Shown here in pieces: positions 44,055 through 54,181 of a DNA stretch of 64,000 nt. This DNA comes from Algoriphagus halophilus. Lineage in GTDB: Bacteria > Bacteroidota > Bacteroidia > Cytophagales > Cyclobacteriaceae. A program made the translations under genes and the position numbers. The notes beneath the pieces were generated by a model that worked only from the letters and a program-made list of their open reading frames with translations, searched no databases and had not been told where the DNA came from. The DNA is taken from positions 457,420 to 521,419 of the forward strand of contig NZ_FSRC01000003.1 in NCBI RefSeq assembly GCF_900129785.1, in the 5' to 3' direction. How positions within the stretch are numbered: the first letter of the stretch is position 1; each line of letters opens with the position of its first letter.

Positions 44055-47000
44055 ATGAAGAAAAATTTGCTAGCGTTCTTGCTAATGATATTCTTTGCTC
44101 AAAGTGTTTTTGCACAGAGTAAGTCTATTAGCGGAACGGTGACTTCCTCGGAAGACGGATTAGGCCTGCCAGGGGTAAGTGTTCTGGTCAAAGGGACTAC
44201 GAATGGTACCATTACTGGTATTGATGGTGAGTATACAATTCAACTACCTGCCGGTAGGGATGTTCTTCAGTTTTCATTCGTGGGGATGAGATCTGTAGAA
44301 GTTACCGTAGGTAATGAATCTACCATTGATGTAGTGCTGGACCCTGATGTAAAAGCACTAAATGAAGTAATTGTAACTGCATTGGGTGTATCTAGAGATG
44401 ATCGCTCTGTTGGGGCTGCCATTCAATCCGTAAAAGGTGAAGACCTTACCGCTACCAGAAATTCCAATGTAGTGGGTAACCTAGCTGGTAAAGTAGCCGG
44501 TGTACAAGTAATAGGTTCTTCTGGTGCTGCAATCGGAGGTACTCAAAATATTCGTTTAAGAGGGATCAATACCTTAGGTGGAGGTTCTCCTTTATTCGTA
44601 GTAGATGGAACACCTATCTCCAATAGTTCTTTTTCACCTAGCGGTGACTATGCAGGGCGTGATTATGGTAACCTTGCAGCTGATATTAACCCAGATGATA
44701 TTGAAAGTGTTTCTGTATTGAAAGGTCCTTCTGCTGCTGCTCTTTATGGTAATAGGGCTGCTAACGGTGTAATTATCATTACTACTAAAAAAGGAAACAA
44801 GAAAAAAGGTCTTGGTATCGAAATCAACCAAAGTACTACACTAGAGAATGTCTATGTGCTTCCTGAGTACCAGAATGAGTATGCAGGTGGTTATACACAG
44901 GATTTCTTGACTTTTGAATATGATCCAGCTATCCACCCAGAGTCTTGGTCTAGCTTCGATGGTCAAAAAATGTTGAACTACGCAGCTGATGAGTCTTGGG
45001 GTCCAAGAATGGATGGGACCTTGATCAGACATTGGGACTCTTGGTTAGAAGGACCTCAGTTCGGTGAATTGAGAGCATTGACTCCAAATCCTGATAACGT
45101 AAGAAATTTCTTTGAAACTGGGGTTACAGCTAACACCGGTGTTGCATTTTCTGCAGGTGATGAAAAATCAAACTTCAGAGTTTCCCTGAATAACATCAAC
45201 CAAAAAGGTGTAATGCCAGGATCTGAATTGACTAAGAACAATGTAAGTTTCAATGGCTCTCAGGAGTTAAATGATAGATTGTCTGTTGGATTGAACTTCA
45301 ACTTTACTGGTACCAAAGCAAATGGTCGCCCTGCATCAGGATATACTGGTAGAAATCCAGTAAACTCCTTCAACCAGTGGTTTCAGCGTCAAATCGATAT
45401 GGATAGACTGGCACAGTACAGAAATCCTGATGGAACTTACAGATCTTGGAACTTAAGAAGCCCAACCAATACAAGACCACTTTACTGGAACAATCCATAT
45501 TATGAAGCATATGAAAATGCTCCAGAAGATAGCCGTGACCGTGTATTTGGTAACTTCAATTTGACTTACAAGTTGAATGATGCATTGAAAGTTTCAGGTT
45601 TTATTAGATCTGACTTTTACAATCAAAAAATTGAAGAAAGAATCGCTTCTGGTGGTTTGGACTTAGATTCTTATTCTGTAAGCCAAAGAATTGGACGTGA
45701 GGATAACTATGAAATCTTATTCCAATATGATAAGATGTTTGGCGAATTCTCTGTGACTGCCAATGCTGGTGGTAACATCAGAAGAAATCTTTATAGCTAT
45801 ATGTACCAAGGTACAGTAGGGGGATTGGCTGTTCCTGATTATTACAACATCGATGCTTCTGTAGACAGACCTGCTACAGATAGCTATAAGAGTAACAAAA
45901 CAGTTCGCTCTGTCTATGGTAACGTTTCTTTAGGTTATCAAAACACGATTTTCTTGGATGCTACTTTGAGAAATGACTGGTCTTCTGCACTTCCAAAAGC
46001 AAACAATAGCTACCTATATCCATCAATTACATCTAGTTTCGTCTTTACTGAACTATTGGGTGGAGGAGGAAACTTTCTAAGCTTTGGTAAATTAAGAGCA
46101 AGTTATGCACAAGTAGGATCTGATATCGGACCTTACGAAATCGCTCAGATTTATAACGTATCTACTCCTTATGGTTCTTTCCCGAATCTTCAAGTGCCGA
46201 ATACTGCAGCAAACCCTAACCTAAGACCTGCGCTATCTTCTTCTTATGAAGCTGGTGTAGATTTAAGATTCTGGAATGGTAAGGTGAACTTTGATCTTAC
46301 CTTCTATAGAAATGACAACAAAGATCAAATCCTAAACTTAACCGTTCCTGGTTCTAGTGGATTCTCTGGTGCTTTGGTCAATGCAGGTAACATCAGATCT
46401 GAAGGTGTTGAACTTTCTATTGGTGGTACACCAATCCAAAAGCGTGACTTCACTTGGGATGTTAGTTTGAACTTGGCTCATAACACCTCCAAAGTAATTG
46501 AATTAGCTGCTGGTCTTGACAATAGACAATTGCAGTCCGCTTATTGGGGTATGAGTATCAATGCCAAAGTAGGTGAAGAGTGGGGTACTTTGATTGGTAC
46601 CGGATTCAAATATGCTGACAATGGTCTTCCAATCATCAATGAAGACGGTTCTTATGTGAAAGAGAGAAACATAGATTTAGGAACTACTCTTCCTACTGCT
46701 ACTGGTGGTTTTACCAATACATTCAGATACAAAAACTTTGATTTAACTGCATTTATTGAATTCCAAGCTGGAGGTCAATTCTACTCAGTTACCAAAATGT
46801 TTAATGCTTACTCTGGTCTTGGTTTAGAAACTGCGGGTCTAAATGACAAAGGCAATCCTTTAAGAGATCCAGTTGAAGATGGTGGAGGGGTACGTGTAGA
46901 CGGTGCTTTGGAAGATGGAACTCCTACCACAGTTTATGTAGATGCTTATGATCATTTCTCAGGAATGTTCGGATTGCATGAGAACTGGATCTATGATGCT

Positions 47001-47243
47001 TCTTATGTGAAATTGAGAGAGATCAGATTAGGATACTCTCTTCCTGCGAGATTGGTTGATAGATCTCCATTCCACACTGTAAACGTGGCATTTATTGCGA
47101 AAAATCTTTGGTTGATCCATACCAATGTACCTGGACTTGATCCAAGTGAATTTGGGTCTGGTGCAAATGGATATGCTTATTTCGAAAGTGGACAGTTACC
47201 AGGTGTAAGATCCCTAGGATTCAATGTTAGACTTGGACTTTAA
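44055..47243 (+). CDS. SusC/RagA family TonB-linked outer-membrane protein
   Basis: 1062 residues. Signal peptide (about 1-20), carboxypeptidase-regulatory-like domain (about 23-105, KSISGTVTSSEDGLGLPGVSVLVKGT), the linker ALNEVIVTALG, a plug domain (about 115-235, with LRGINTLGGGSPLFVVDG and DIESVSVLKGPSAAALYGNRAANGVIIITTKKG), then a beta-barrel ending in an aromatic-rich C-terminus. It transports large substrates across the outer membrane with energy from TonB and forms a complex with the SusD protein encoded 13 bp downstream. No anti-sigma or glycosidase gene is beside it, so the substrate is unknown; a peptide or small nutrient is as likely as a glycan. Confidence 0.95.
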   Translation: MKKNLLAFLLMIFFAQSVFAQSKSISGTVTSSEDGLGLPGVSVLVKGTTNGTITGIDGEYTIQLPAGRDVLQFSFVGMRSVEVTVGNESTIDVVLDPDVKALNEVIVTALGVSRDDRSVGAAIQSVKGEDLTATRNSNVVGNLAGKVAGVQVIGSSGAAIGGTQNIRLRGINTLGGGSPLFVVDGTPISNSSFSPSGDYAGRDYGNLAADINPDDIESVSVLKGPSAAALYGNRAANGVIIITTKKGNKKKGLGIEINQSTTLENVYVLPEYQNEYAGGYTQDFLTFEYDPAIHPESWSSFDGQKMLNYAADESWGPRMDGTLIRHWDSWLEGPQFGELRALTPNPDNVRNFFETGVTANTGVAFSAGDEKSNFRVSLNNINQKGVMPGSELTKNNVSFNGSQELNDRLSVGLNFNFTGTKANGRPASGYTGRNPVNSFNQWFQRQIDMDRLAQYRNPDGTYRSWNLRSPTNTRPLYWNNPYYEAYENAPEDSRDRVFGNFNLTYKLNDALKVSGFIRSDFYNQKIEERIASGGLDLDSYSVSQRIGREDNYEILFQYDKMFGEFSVTANAGGNIRRNLYSYMYQGTVGGLAVPDYYNIDASVDRPATDSYKSNKTVRSVYGNVSLGYQNTIFLDATLRNDWSSALPKANNSYLYPSITSSFVFTELLGGGGNFLSFGKLRASYAQVGSDIGPYEIAQIYNVSTPYGSFPNLQVPNTAANPNLRPALSSSYEAGVDLRFWNGKVNFDLTFYRNDNKDQILNLTVPGSSGFSGALVNAGNIRSEGVELSIGGTPIQKRDFTWDVSLNLAHNTSKVIELAAGLDNRQLQSAYWGMSINAKVGEEWGTLIGTGFKYADNGLPIINEDGSYVKERNIDLGTTLPTATGGFTNTFRYKNFDLTAFIEFQAGGQFYSVTKMFNAYSGLGLETAGLNDKGNPLRDPVEDGGGVRVDGALEDGTPTTVYVDAYDHFSGMFGLHENWIYDASYVKLREIRLGYSLPARLVDRSPFHTVNVAFIAKNLWLIHTNVPGLDPSEFGSGANGYAYFESGQLPGVRSLGFNVRLGL

Positions 47244-47256
47244 TAGAAATTAAAAG

Positions 47257-48684
47257 ATGAAAAATATAAAAAATACAGTTTTAGGTTTGGTAGCAGGTAC
47301 CCTTATGCTAAGTGCCTGTTCAGAATTTGGAGACATCAATGTGGATCCAAACAGACCTTCTTCTCCTTTGACTTCTGGATTATTGACGGGAGCTGAAAGA
47401 AGCGTATCCAGCATTGTTGGAAACGCGACAGGTGTATTGTATGTTCAGCACCTTTCTGAAAAGCAATACACTGAATCCTCAAGATATCAGGATATTTACT
47501 TTGACTTTAATGGTTTTTACACAGGTCCTTTGATGAACCTACAAAGAATCATTGACTTAAATACAAATGAGGAGACTAAGGATGATGTATTGAGCTCTGG
47601 TAGCAATGAAAACCAGATTGCTGTAGCAAGAATCCTAAGAGCTTATTTCTTCGGTGTGATGACTGATAGATGGGGAGAGCTTCCTTATACTCAAGCTTTG
47701 CAAGGAGAAGTTGAATTTTCACCTACCTATGATACTCAAGAGTTCATTTACACAGATTTGTTGAAAGAGCTGAAAGAGTCTGCTGATCAAATTAATTTTG
47801 AAACTGCAGGTGTAGAGGGCGATTTGTTGTTCAACGGTGACATGGAGCAGTGGAGAAGATTTGCCAACTCCCTTAGAATGGTGATGTCTCTTCGTATTAG
47901 CGACGTAGCACCAGGATTGGCTGAGTCCAATTTCAAAGAAGCATATAGCAATGGTGCTCTGACTGGGGATTTCATGTACCCGTATTTGGCTGAAGCAAAT
48001 AACCAAAATCCATGGTATGCAAGGTATTTGACTCGTGTAGATTATGCGATTTCTGACACCATGTATGACTATATGAACCCATTGAATGACCCTAGATTAG
48101 CAGTGTATGCAGATCCTGCAGCAAATACTGGGGAAATTGCTCCAATGCCTTATGGTGTTTCTAACACAGTAGCTGGAGGTATTACCAACGCATCTGTTTC
48201 TTACCTTGGTTCAAGTTTAAGAAAGCAAAACGCAGAACTTCCAATAGTTACTTTGGCACAAATTCATTTTTCTTTAGCAGAGGCTGCTGTGAAAGGCTGG
48301 ATCTCCGAAAGTGCAGAATCTCATTACATGAGTGGAATTGAAGCTTCTTTCAGACAATTTGGTGTATTTGATCAAGCGGCTTATGATGCTTATGTAGCTC
48401 AACCAGAAGTAGCATTCAGTCCTTCTAACGCGATGGAGAAAATTGCTGCTCAAAAATGGGTTGCGTTATTCCTTCAAGGATATGAAGCTTGGGCAGAATG
48501 GAGAAGATTGGATTACCCTGAATTAACTCCTGCTGTGGACGCAATGAACGATAGTAAGATGATCCCTGTGAGACAAGCTTACCCAACTACTGAAAGAGAT
48601 ATCAACTCTGAAAGCTACTTGGAAGCGGTTGCCCGTCAAGGAGAAGATGGATTGGACACCAAACTTTGGTGGGATATAAATTAA
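47257..48684 (+). CDS. SusD/RagB family nutrient-binding outer-membrane lipoprotein
   Basis: 475 residues. The lipoprotein signal ends at LMLSAC (Cys21). The helical SusD-like_2 pattern is recognised from FGDINVDPNRPSSP near the start, VARILRAYFFGVMTDRWGELPYTQAL and the C-terminal EAWAEWRRLDYPEL. This subgroup usually pairs with SusC-type transporters but is often not tied to polysaccharide loci. It is co-transcribed with the SusC gene 13 bp upstream and followed by a terminator. Confidence 0.93.
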   Translation: MKNIKNTVLGLVAGTLMLSACSEFGDINVDPNRPSSPLTSGLLTGAERSVSSIVGNATGVLYVQHLSEKQYTESSRYQDIYFDFNGFYTGPLMNLQRIIDLNTNEETKDDVLSSGSNENQIAVARILRAYFFGVMTDRWGELPYTQALQGEVEFSPTYDTQEFIYTDLLKELKESADQINFETAGVEGDLLFNGDMEQWRRFANSLRMVMSLRISDVAPGLAESNFKEAYSNGALTGDFMYPYLAEANNQNPWYARYLTRVDYAISDTMYDYMNPLNDPRLAVYADPAANTGEIAPMPYGVSNTVAGGITNASVSYLGSSLRKQNAELPIVTLAQIHFSLAEAAVKGWISESAESHYMSGIEASFRQFGVFDQAAYDAYVAQPEVAFSPSNAMEKIAAQKWVALFLQGYEAWAEWRRLDYPELTPAVDAMNDSKMIPVRQAYPTTERDINSESYLEAVARQGEDGLDTKLWWDIN

Positions 48685-48731
48685 TTTCTTTCCCCTGAGG
48701 GTTGGATAATTAATCATCCTTAAATTTCTTG

Positions 48732-48782
48732 AAAACCTTCTGGATCTAGTTTTATTTAAAAACAGGTCTGGGAGGTTTTTTT
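48732..48782 (+). terminator. Terminator of the SusC/SusD transcript
   Basis: A 16-bp stem, AAAACCTTCTGGATCT (48732-48747) with AGGTCTGGGAGGTTTT (48764-48779), including four wobble pairs, loop of 16, then a T run to 48782. It lies 48 bp past the SusD stop. Confidence 0.75.
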
Positions 48783-48917
48783 GTTGTAAACAGATTAGGA
48801 TTGTAGCAAGGGAATTTTCAGACAAGGTGGATTCATGATCCTTTTTGACTTGTAAATCCTTCTGAATTCTATTATTTTCTTTCTTTTAGCTACCTTTGCG
48901 TCCTATTTAAGAAAGCT

Positions 48918-49337
48918 ATGATTTACGTTTGCCGAAAAGAACACTTTAATGCTGCTCACAAGCTGTGGAATCCAAAGTGGACTGATGAGAAAAATGTGGA
49001 GGTTTTTGGACCTTGTGCCAATGTGAATTGGCATGGTCACAACTTTGAGTTAATTGTGATGGTAAAAGGGTTGCCTGATCCTGATACTGGTTTTGTAGTG
49101 GATTTAAAGAAATTAAGTACCATCATTAGAAAACTTGTAATCGAAAAGGTGGACCATAAAAACCTGAACGTAGACGTGGATTTTATGGAAGGGAAGTTGG
49201 CTAGTTGTGAAAATCTAGTGATGGAGTTTTGGAAGATTTTGGAACCAGCAGTGAAAGAAATCACCAATGAAGGAGGTTTACATAAATTGACTTTGTACGA
49301 GACTCCACGGAATTTTGTGGAATATTATGGGGATTGA
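48918..49337 (+). CDS. queD: 6-carboxytetrahydropterin synthase QueD (or 6-pyruvoyltetrahydropterin synthase)
   Basis: 139 residues. Zinc ligands are His14 in FNAAHKL and His39 and His41 in NWHGHNF; the catalytic Cys33 lies in FGPCANVNWHGH. LYETPRNFVEYYG ends the protein. The family converts dihydroneopterin triphosphate to carboxy- or pyruvoyl-tetrahydropterin. A queE gene in the window supports the queuosine role. The longer FGPCANVNWHGHNF version of the motif and the presence of a phenylalanine hydroxylase leave a PTPS role open. A -7-like TACCTTTG at 48891-48898 precedes the start. Confidence 0.88.
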   Translation: MIYVCRKEHFNAAHKLWNPKWTDEKNVEVFGPCANVNWHGHNFELIVMVKGLPDPDTGFVVDLKKLSTIIRKLVIEKVDHKNLNVDVDFMEGKLASCENLVMEFWKILEPAVKEITNEGGLHKLTLYETPRNFVEYYGD

Positions 49338-49363
49338 GTTCAAACGCAATAAATAGTAAGTAG

Positions 49364-49398
49364 AAAAGTAGGTTTCGAAGACCTACTTTTCTTTTTTT
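49364..49398 (+). terminator. Rho-independent terminator of queD
   Basis: Ten-bp perfect stem AAAAGTAGGT (49364-49373) with ACCTACTTTT (49381-49390), loop TTCGAAG, then a T run. It lies between queD and lpxB. Confidence 0.88.
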
Positions 49399-49422
49399 AG
49401 ATAAAATTTAGAGATAGCTGAA

Positions 49423-50541
49423 ATGCCAGGGAAATCATTGAAACTGTACATCATATCAGGAGAGCGATCAGGAGATATGCATGCCTCCAATTTGGTGTTG
49501 GCTCTTAAAACCAAGGAACCAAGGATAGAGGTAAGGGGCATGGGAGGAAAGTTTTCCAAAGAAGCTGGTGTGGAGTTGGCAGTAGACTATGCCGAAGTGG
49601 CGCTCATGGGTTTCCTTGAGGTGGTTTTAGGGTTTAGAAAAGTCCTCAAGTACCTAAACTTGGTGAAGAAAGATATCCTAGAATACCGTCCTGATGGCAT
49701 TGTTTTGGTCGATTATGGTGGGTTCAACATGAAAATTGCCAAATTTGCAAAGGAGCATGGGATTCCTGTTCATTATTATATTCCCCCTAAAGTCTGGGCC
49801 TGGAATCAAAAGAGGGCTTTCAAGCTAAAAAAGTTTACGGATCACGTGTATTCAATTTTACCCTTCGAACCAGCTTTTTTTAAGTCCTATGAGATGGATG
49901 TCAACTATGTAGGGAATCCCTTATTTGACGAAATCAAAAAGTTTACTCCCCACGACTTTTTCTTTCAAAAAAATGAAATTAGTTATCAACCAATCATTGC
50001 ATTGCTTCCAGGGAGTAGGACCCAAGAAGTAACAGCCATGTTGGATAAAATGATCAGCCTATCTTCCTCATTTCCTCAAGCTCAATTTGTAATAGCAGCT
50101 GTGGATAGTTTAGATGAATCAGTCTATGCACCTGCAATTCGTGCCGGATTAAAGTTGGTCTACAATCAAACGTATGATTTACTTTCTCATGCAGTTGCAG
50201 CAGTGGTGACTTCAGGGACTGCCACCTTGGAGACAGCCTTATTCAGAGTTCCTCAAATTGTAGTTTATGAAACCAGTCCAGTGACCTATTTCTTTGCGAA
50301 ACGCCTGGTGAAAATTGATTTTATTTCCTTGGTGAATTTGATTGCTGAAAAAGAAGTGGTCAAAGAATTGATTCAAGATGAATTTTCAATCGAAAATTTG
50401 AAAAAAGAACTCAATTTAATCTTGTCAAATCCAGTTTATAAAGGGCATATGTTGCAAGGATATGATTTGATTAAAGAGCGTTTGGGGGAAACTAGTGCGT
50501 CTGAGAATACCGCGGATTTGATTTTGAATACACTTCATTAA
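49423..50541 (+). CDS. lpxB: Lipid-A-disaccharide synthase
   Basis: 372 residues, GT19 family. Motifs are IISGERSGDMHASNLV at the start, GMGGKFSKEAGVEL, LVDYGGFNMKIAK, HYYIPPKVWAWNQKRAFKLKKF and LLPGSRTQEV. The donor-site segment TSGTATLETALFRVPQIVVYE follows. It joins UDP-diacylglucosamine and lipid X to make the lipid A disaccharide at the inner face of the cytoplasmic membrane, so the cell makes lipopolysaccharide-type lipid A. Other lpx genes are not in the window. Confidence 0.94.
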   Translation: MPGKSLKLYIISGERSGDMHASNLVLALKTKEPRIEVRGMGGKFSKEAGVELAVDYAEVALMGFLEVVLGFRKVLKYLNLVKKDILEYRPDGIVLVDYGGFNMKIAKFAKEHGIPVHYYIPPKVWAWNQKRAFKLKKFTDHVYSILPFEPAFFKSYEMDVNYVGNPLFDEIKKFTPHDFFFQKNEISYQPIIALLPGSRTQEVTAMLDKMISLSSSFPQAQFVIAAVDSLDESVYAPAIRAGLKLVYNQTYDLLSHAVAAVVTSGTATLETALFRVPQIVVYETSPVTYFFAKRLVKIDFISLVNLIAEKEVVKELIQDEFSIENLKKELNLILSNPVYKGHMLQGYDLIKERLGETSASENTADLILNTLH

Positions 50542-50582
50542 CTCCTGTAAAGGAATTTGTAGGGTATGTTGTATTTTTAAAA

Positions 50583-52112
50583 ATGCATCAACTTTTACCC
50601 TTGTTCCGATATCTCTGTTTATTTGTCCTCTCTAGTATGGGCTGCTTATTTTTAAGTAAAAGTAGCTTTGCTCAAGGGGAGGAATCCATTACTCTTACCA
50701 TAAATTCAAATAATCAATTTCAAACAATTGATCATTTTGGGGCTTCCGATGCCTGGGCTATTCAATTTGTTGGACTTTGGCCAGATGAAAAAAAGAATGC
50801 AATCGCGGATTTACTTTTTAGCATGGAGTCGGCTAATGGAAGGCCCAATGGAATTGGTTTGTCCATGTGGCGATTTAATCTAGGTGCTGGCAGTGCAGAG
50901 CAAGGAAAGGAAAGTGGAATCAAAGATGAGTGGAGAAGGGCAGAGTCCTTCCTAAATTCTGAAGGAAAAATTGACATGTCAAAAGCAAAAGGCCAAGTTT
51001 GGTTTGCCCAGGCAGCTAAAGATCGGGGAGTGGATAAATTGCTTCTTTTCTCCAATAGTCCATTAGTTCAATTTACTAAAAATGGGAAAGCATTCTCCAG
51101 CAACGGAAAGTCCAATCTCGATCTAGATAAGACGAAGGATTTTGCGGATTATATAAGTTCTGTCGGAATTGGGCTTCAAAACATTGGTCTTCATCCTAGC
51201 TATATAAGTCCTGTCAATGAGCCTCAATGGGACTGGTCTGATGGTGGACAAGAAGGAAATCCTTACACAAATGAGGAAATAGCTTCTTTTGTTAAAATAC
51301 TTGATCAAAGTCTTTCAGATCAAGCGCTTGATGCTAAAATTGATGTGGCGGAGGCTGGTAAAATAAACTACCTTTTTGAATTGGCAGATAAGCCACGGCG
51401 AGGTGAACAGGTGAAAGCTTTTTTTGACCCATCCTCTGAGAATTATTTGGGTAATTTAAGACATGTTTCAAATGTGATCTCTGCTCATAGTTATTTCACC
51501 ACCAGCCCATCCACTGTATCTGAAAAGTTGAGAGTTCAAGTTTTGTCTGAAGTGGAGTCAATTCCCGGACTCAACTATTGGATGACAGAATATTGCATCC
51601 TCGGAGGAAATGAGGGTGAAATAAATGGAAATGGACGGGATCTTGGAATGGAGTCAGCCCTTTATTTGGCTAGAGTGATTCATCAGGATTTAACCATATC
51701 CAATGCTTCCGCATGGAATTGGTGGTTGGCCGTTTCGCCTTATAATTATAAGGATGGATTGGTTTATATTGATAAGAATAAGGAGGATGGGGCATTTTAT
51801 GAAAGTAAAATGCTATGGACTTTAGGGAATTATAGTCGGTTTGTTAGACCTGGATTTGTGAGGATAGAAGCTTCCATCAATTCGGATAAGTTGATGGGAT
51901 CAGCTTACATAGATCCATTAAGTAAACAAAAGGTGGTTGTTTTGGTGAATCCAGAAGCTAAGGATATACAGGTCTCTTTGGATGGGGAAGGATCTGAAAA
52001 TACTTCGATTCAATGCTATCTAACTAATGAGCAGTCAAGTTTATCCCCTTTAACAGTTTCGAGTATTTTTCAAATACCAGCAAAATCGGTAATGACCTTA
52101 GTGTTTAATTAA
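50583..52112 (+). CDS. Secreted glycoside hydrolase, GH30-like
   Basis: 509 residues. A long signal peptide ends near SSFAQ (residue 31). The (beta/alpha)8 domain has the GH30 features: FQTIDHFGASDAWAI near the start, the acid/base Glu213 in SPVNEPQWDW and the nucleophile Glu336 in YWMTEYCIL. A C-terminal beta domain (about 425-509) packs against the barrel. The sequence resembles the endo-beta-1,6-galactanase branch; the exact linkage is uncertain. It stands alone after lpxB, with its own 41-bp leader, and is not beside a SusC/SusD pair. It ends at a bidirectional terminator. Confidence 0.85.
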   Translation: MHQLLPLFRYLCLFVLSSMGCLFLSKSSFAQGEESITLTINSNNQFQTIDHFGASDAWAIQFVGLWPDEKKNAIADLLFSMESANGRPNGIGLSMWRFNLGAGSAEQGKESGIKDEWRRAESFLNSEGKIDMSKAKGQVWFAQAAKDRGVDKLLLFSNSPLVQFTKNGKAFSSNGKSNLDLDKTKDFADYISSVGIGLQNIGLHPSYISPVNEPQWDWSDGGQEGNPYTNEEIASFVKILDQSLSDQALDAKIDVAEAGKINYLFELADKPRRGEQVKAFFDPSSENYLGNLRHVSNVISAHSYFTTSPSTVSEKLRVQVLSEVESIPGLNYWMTEYCILGGNEGEINGNGRDLGMESALYLARVIHQDLTISNASAWNWWLAVSPYNYKDGLVYIDKNKEDGAFYESKMLWTLGNYSRFVRPGFVRIEASINSDKLMGSAYIDPLSKQKVVVLVNPEAKDIQVSLDGEGSENTSIQCYLTNEQSSLSPLTVSSIFQIPAKSVMTLVFN

Positions 52113-52147
52113 AGATGGGGATTGACAATATTTAAAAAGAATTGAGA

Positions 52148-52190
52148 AAAGAAAAGCCCTGCAAAGTTCATTGCAGGGCTTTTGTTCATT
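52148..52190. terminator. Bidirectional terminator between GH30 gene and clpX
   Basis: Perfect stem AAAAGCCCTGCAA (52152-52164) with TTGCAGGGCTTTT (52171-52183), with A-rich and T-rich flanks on opposite sides, so it can stop both convergent transcripts. Confidence 0.88.
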
Positions 52191-52204
52191 TTAAGATTCA
52201 ATTA

Positions 52205-53431
52205 TTAAGCAACTTGAAGTCGTTTGAATTTCGACTTGTCAAACTTGCTTTGTGCGTATTTTCCATCAATGATCAATTCTTTGATGGAATCATCGGAAGG
52301 AATTTCATACATCGCATCGGTGACTATTGCCTCACAAATGGATCGCAATCCTCTTGCTCCCAAATTGTATTCTACAGCTTTGTCCACAATGAAGTCGATG
52401 GCACTATCCTCAAAAACAATATTCACTCCTTCCATTGCGAGTAGTTTTGAATATTGTTTTACCAAGGCATTTTTAGGTTCGGTAAGGATTCTTTTCAGGG
52501 AGTCTTTATGTAATGGATCCAAGTGAGTCAGTACAGGAAGTCTTCCGATTAATTCAGGGATCAATCCAAAAGCCTTTAAATCCTGAGCCGTAACATATTG
52601 CAATAAGTTCTCTCTGTCTGCAGAAGGGCCAGCATTATTTTTACTGAAACCCATAGGCTGAGTATTGAGCCTTTTACCAATATGTCTGGCTATCCCGTCA
52701 AAAGCACCGCCACAAATAAATAAGATGTTTTCCGTGTTTACAGCTATCATCTTTTGGTCTGGGTGTTTCCTGCCTCCTTGAGGCGGCACATTTACTACCG
52801 TTCCTTCTAGAAGTTTCAACATGGCTTGTTGTACACCTTCTCCACTGACATCTCTTGTAATGGATGGGTTATCTGATTTTCTGGAAATTTTATCCAGTTC
52901 ATCAATGTATACGATACCTCGCTCAGCCGCTTCCACATTGTAATCTGCTGCCTGCAATAATCTAGTCAGGATGCTTTCTACATCTTCTCCTACATAACCA
53001 GCTTCAGTCAGTACTGTAGCATCAGCAATACAAAAGGGTACTTCAAGAATTTTTGCCAAAGTTTTAGCTAAATAAGTCTTTCCGGTACCCGTATCTCCCA
53101 CCATGATGATATTTGATTTCTCAATTTTCACATCATCCTTTTCGTCTTTCTGAGAAAGTCTTTTATAGTGATTGTATACTGCTACGGTCAGCACTTTTTT
53201 TGCTTCGTCTTGACCAATTACAAATTGATCCAAGAAGGAAGTTAGTTCCTTTGGCTTTTTTAATTTGAATTTAGGTTGAGCTCCTTCTGATTTTTTGGTT
53301 TTGTCTTCTTCACCAAGAATCAAATGAGCTTGTTCGATGCAGAAATTACAGATATGGGCAGATATACCCGAAACCATCAGGTCTACATCTTTCTTATTTC
53401 TACCGCAAAAAGAGCAGGTAACTTGAGCCAT
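52205..53431 (-). CDS. clpX: ATP-dependent Clp protease ATP-binding subunit ClpX
   Basis: 408 residues. The N-terminal zinc-binding domain has Cys6, Cys9, Cys28 and Cys31. AAA+ motifs are Walker A GDTGTGKT (112-119) and Walker B IVYIDELD (173-180); GYVGEDVES is the pore-loop region. ClpX unfolds tagged proteins and feeds them to ClpP, whose gene ends 3 bp upstream of its start, giving the usual clpP-clpX operon. Confidence 0.97.
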   Translation of the reverse strand: MAQVTCSFCGRNKKDVDLMVSGISAHICNFCIEQAHLILGEEDKTKKSEGAQPKFKLKKPKELTSFLDQFVIGQDEAKKVLTVAVYNHYKRLSQKDEKDDVKIEKSNIIMVGDTGTGKTYLAKTLAKILEVPFCIADATVLTEAGYVGEDVESILTRLLQAADYNVEAAERGIVYIDELDKISRKSDNPSITRDVSGEGVQQAMLKLLEGTVVNVPPQGGRKHPDQKMIAVNTENILFICGGAFDGIARHIGKRLNTQPMGFSKNNAGPSADRENLLQYVTAQDLKAFGLIPELIGRLPVLTHLDPLHKDSLKRILTEPKNALVKQYSKLLAMEGVNIVFEDSAIDFIVDKAVEYNLGARGLRSICEAIVTDAMYEIPSDDSIKELIIDGKYAQSKFDKSKFKRLQVA

Positions 53432-53434
53432 TAC

Positions 53435-54106
53435 TTAAGGTTTTTTTACTAATACTTCATCAATCAGACCATATTCCTTGGCCTCTGGAGCTTTCAACCA
53501 ATAATCTCTATCTGAATCTCTTTCGATCTCTTCAAAGGATTTACCGGTATGATTAGCTAAAATCTGATACAATTCCTGTCTCATGGAAAGAATCAATTTC
53601 AAGGAAATTTCCATGTCTCTAGATTGTCCTTGCATTCCACCGGAAGGCTGGTGAATCATTACTCTAGAATGTTTCAAAGCAGATCTTTTATCTTTTGCTC
53701 CTCCAGCTAATAATACAGCACCCATAGATGCTGCGATACCTGTACAGATAGTCGCTACATCAGGTCCAATGTACTGCATCGTATCATAAATTCCCAAACC
53801 TGCTGTTACAGAGCCTCCTGGACTATTGACATAAAGCAATACATCCTTTTTTGAGTCTACAGATTCCAAGAACAAGAGCTGAGCAACAATGATATTGGCA
53901 ATGTGATCGTCGATGCCTGTTCCAAGGAAAATTATACGATCCATAATCAATCTAGAGAAGACATCAATTTCACGGAAATTCTGTGGACGCTCCTCGATCA
54001 CAGATCGAGTCATGTTTTCAATATGCTGTGTGTATTGGTCAAAAGCTGTACCATTTACGCCTTGATTATGGATGGCGTATTTTCTGAATTCTTCTTTATT
54101 GATCAT
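53435..54106 (-). CDS. clpP: ATP-dependent Clp protease proteolytic subunit ClpP
   Basis: I start at the ATG at 54106 ([15 protein letters not shown], 223 residues); the in-frame TTG at 54130 overlaps the flank of the terminator hairpin behind tig and is unlikely. The catalytic triad is Ser127 in [14 protein letters not shown], His152 in MIHQPSGG and Asp201 in SDRDYWL. It forms the barrel protease used by ClpX. It is separated from tig by a terminator-like hairpin that may cut read-through, and coupled to clpX by a 3-bp gap. Confidence 0.96.
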   Translation of the reverse strand: MINKEEFRKYAIHNQGVNGTAFDQYTQHIENMTRSVIEERPQNFREIDVFSRLIMDRIIFLGTGIDDHIANIIVAQLLFLESVDSKKDVLLYVNSPGGSVTAGLGIYDTMQYIGPDVATICTGIAASMGAVLLAGGAKDKRSALKHSRVMIHQPSGGMQGQSRDMEISLKLILSMRQELYQILANHTGKSFEEIERDSDRDYWLKAPEAKEYGLIDEVLVKKP

Positions 54107-54132
54107 ATTCGAGTTTGTTGTGGTAAACAAAA

Positions 54133-54164
54133 ATAAAAAAAGCCCTTAAATAAGGGCTTTTTTA
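54133..54164 (-). terminator. Hairpin terminator between tig and clpP
   Basis: Stem AGCCCTTA (54141-54148) with TAAGGGCT (54151-54158), extended by A/T pairs, with an A run that reads as T on the minus strand. It lies between the tig stop and the clpP start, so clpPX probably has its own promoter or depends on partial read-through. Confidence 0.82.
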
Positions 54165-54181
54165 TGATAGCAATAATCAAA

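Noticed and set aside
44055..48684. Polysaccharide utilisation locus
   Set aside because: The SusC/SusD pair has no sugar-active enzyme, sensor or anti-sigma gene beside it; the GH30 gene is 1.9 kb away behind two terminators and two unrelated genes.
54107..54130. TTG start for ClpP at 54130
   Set aside because: It lies against the tig-clpP hairpin and adds a non-conserved stretch; the ATG at 54106 fits the family better.
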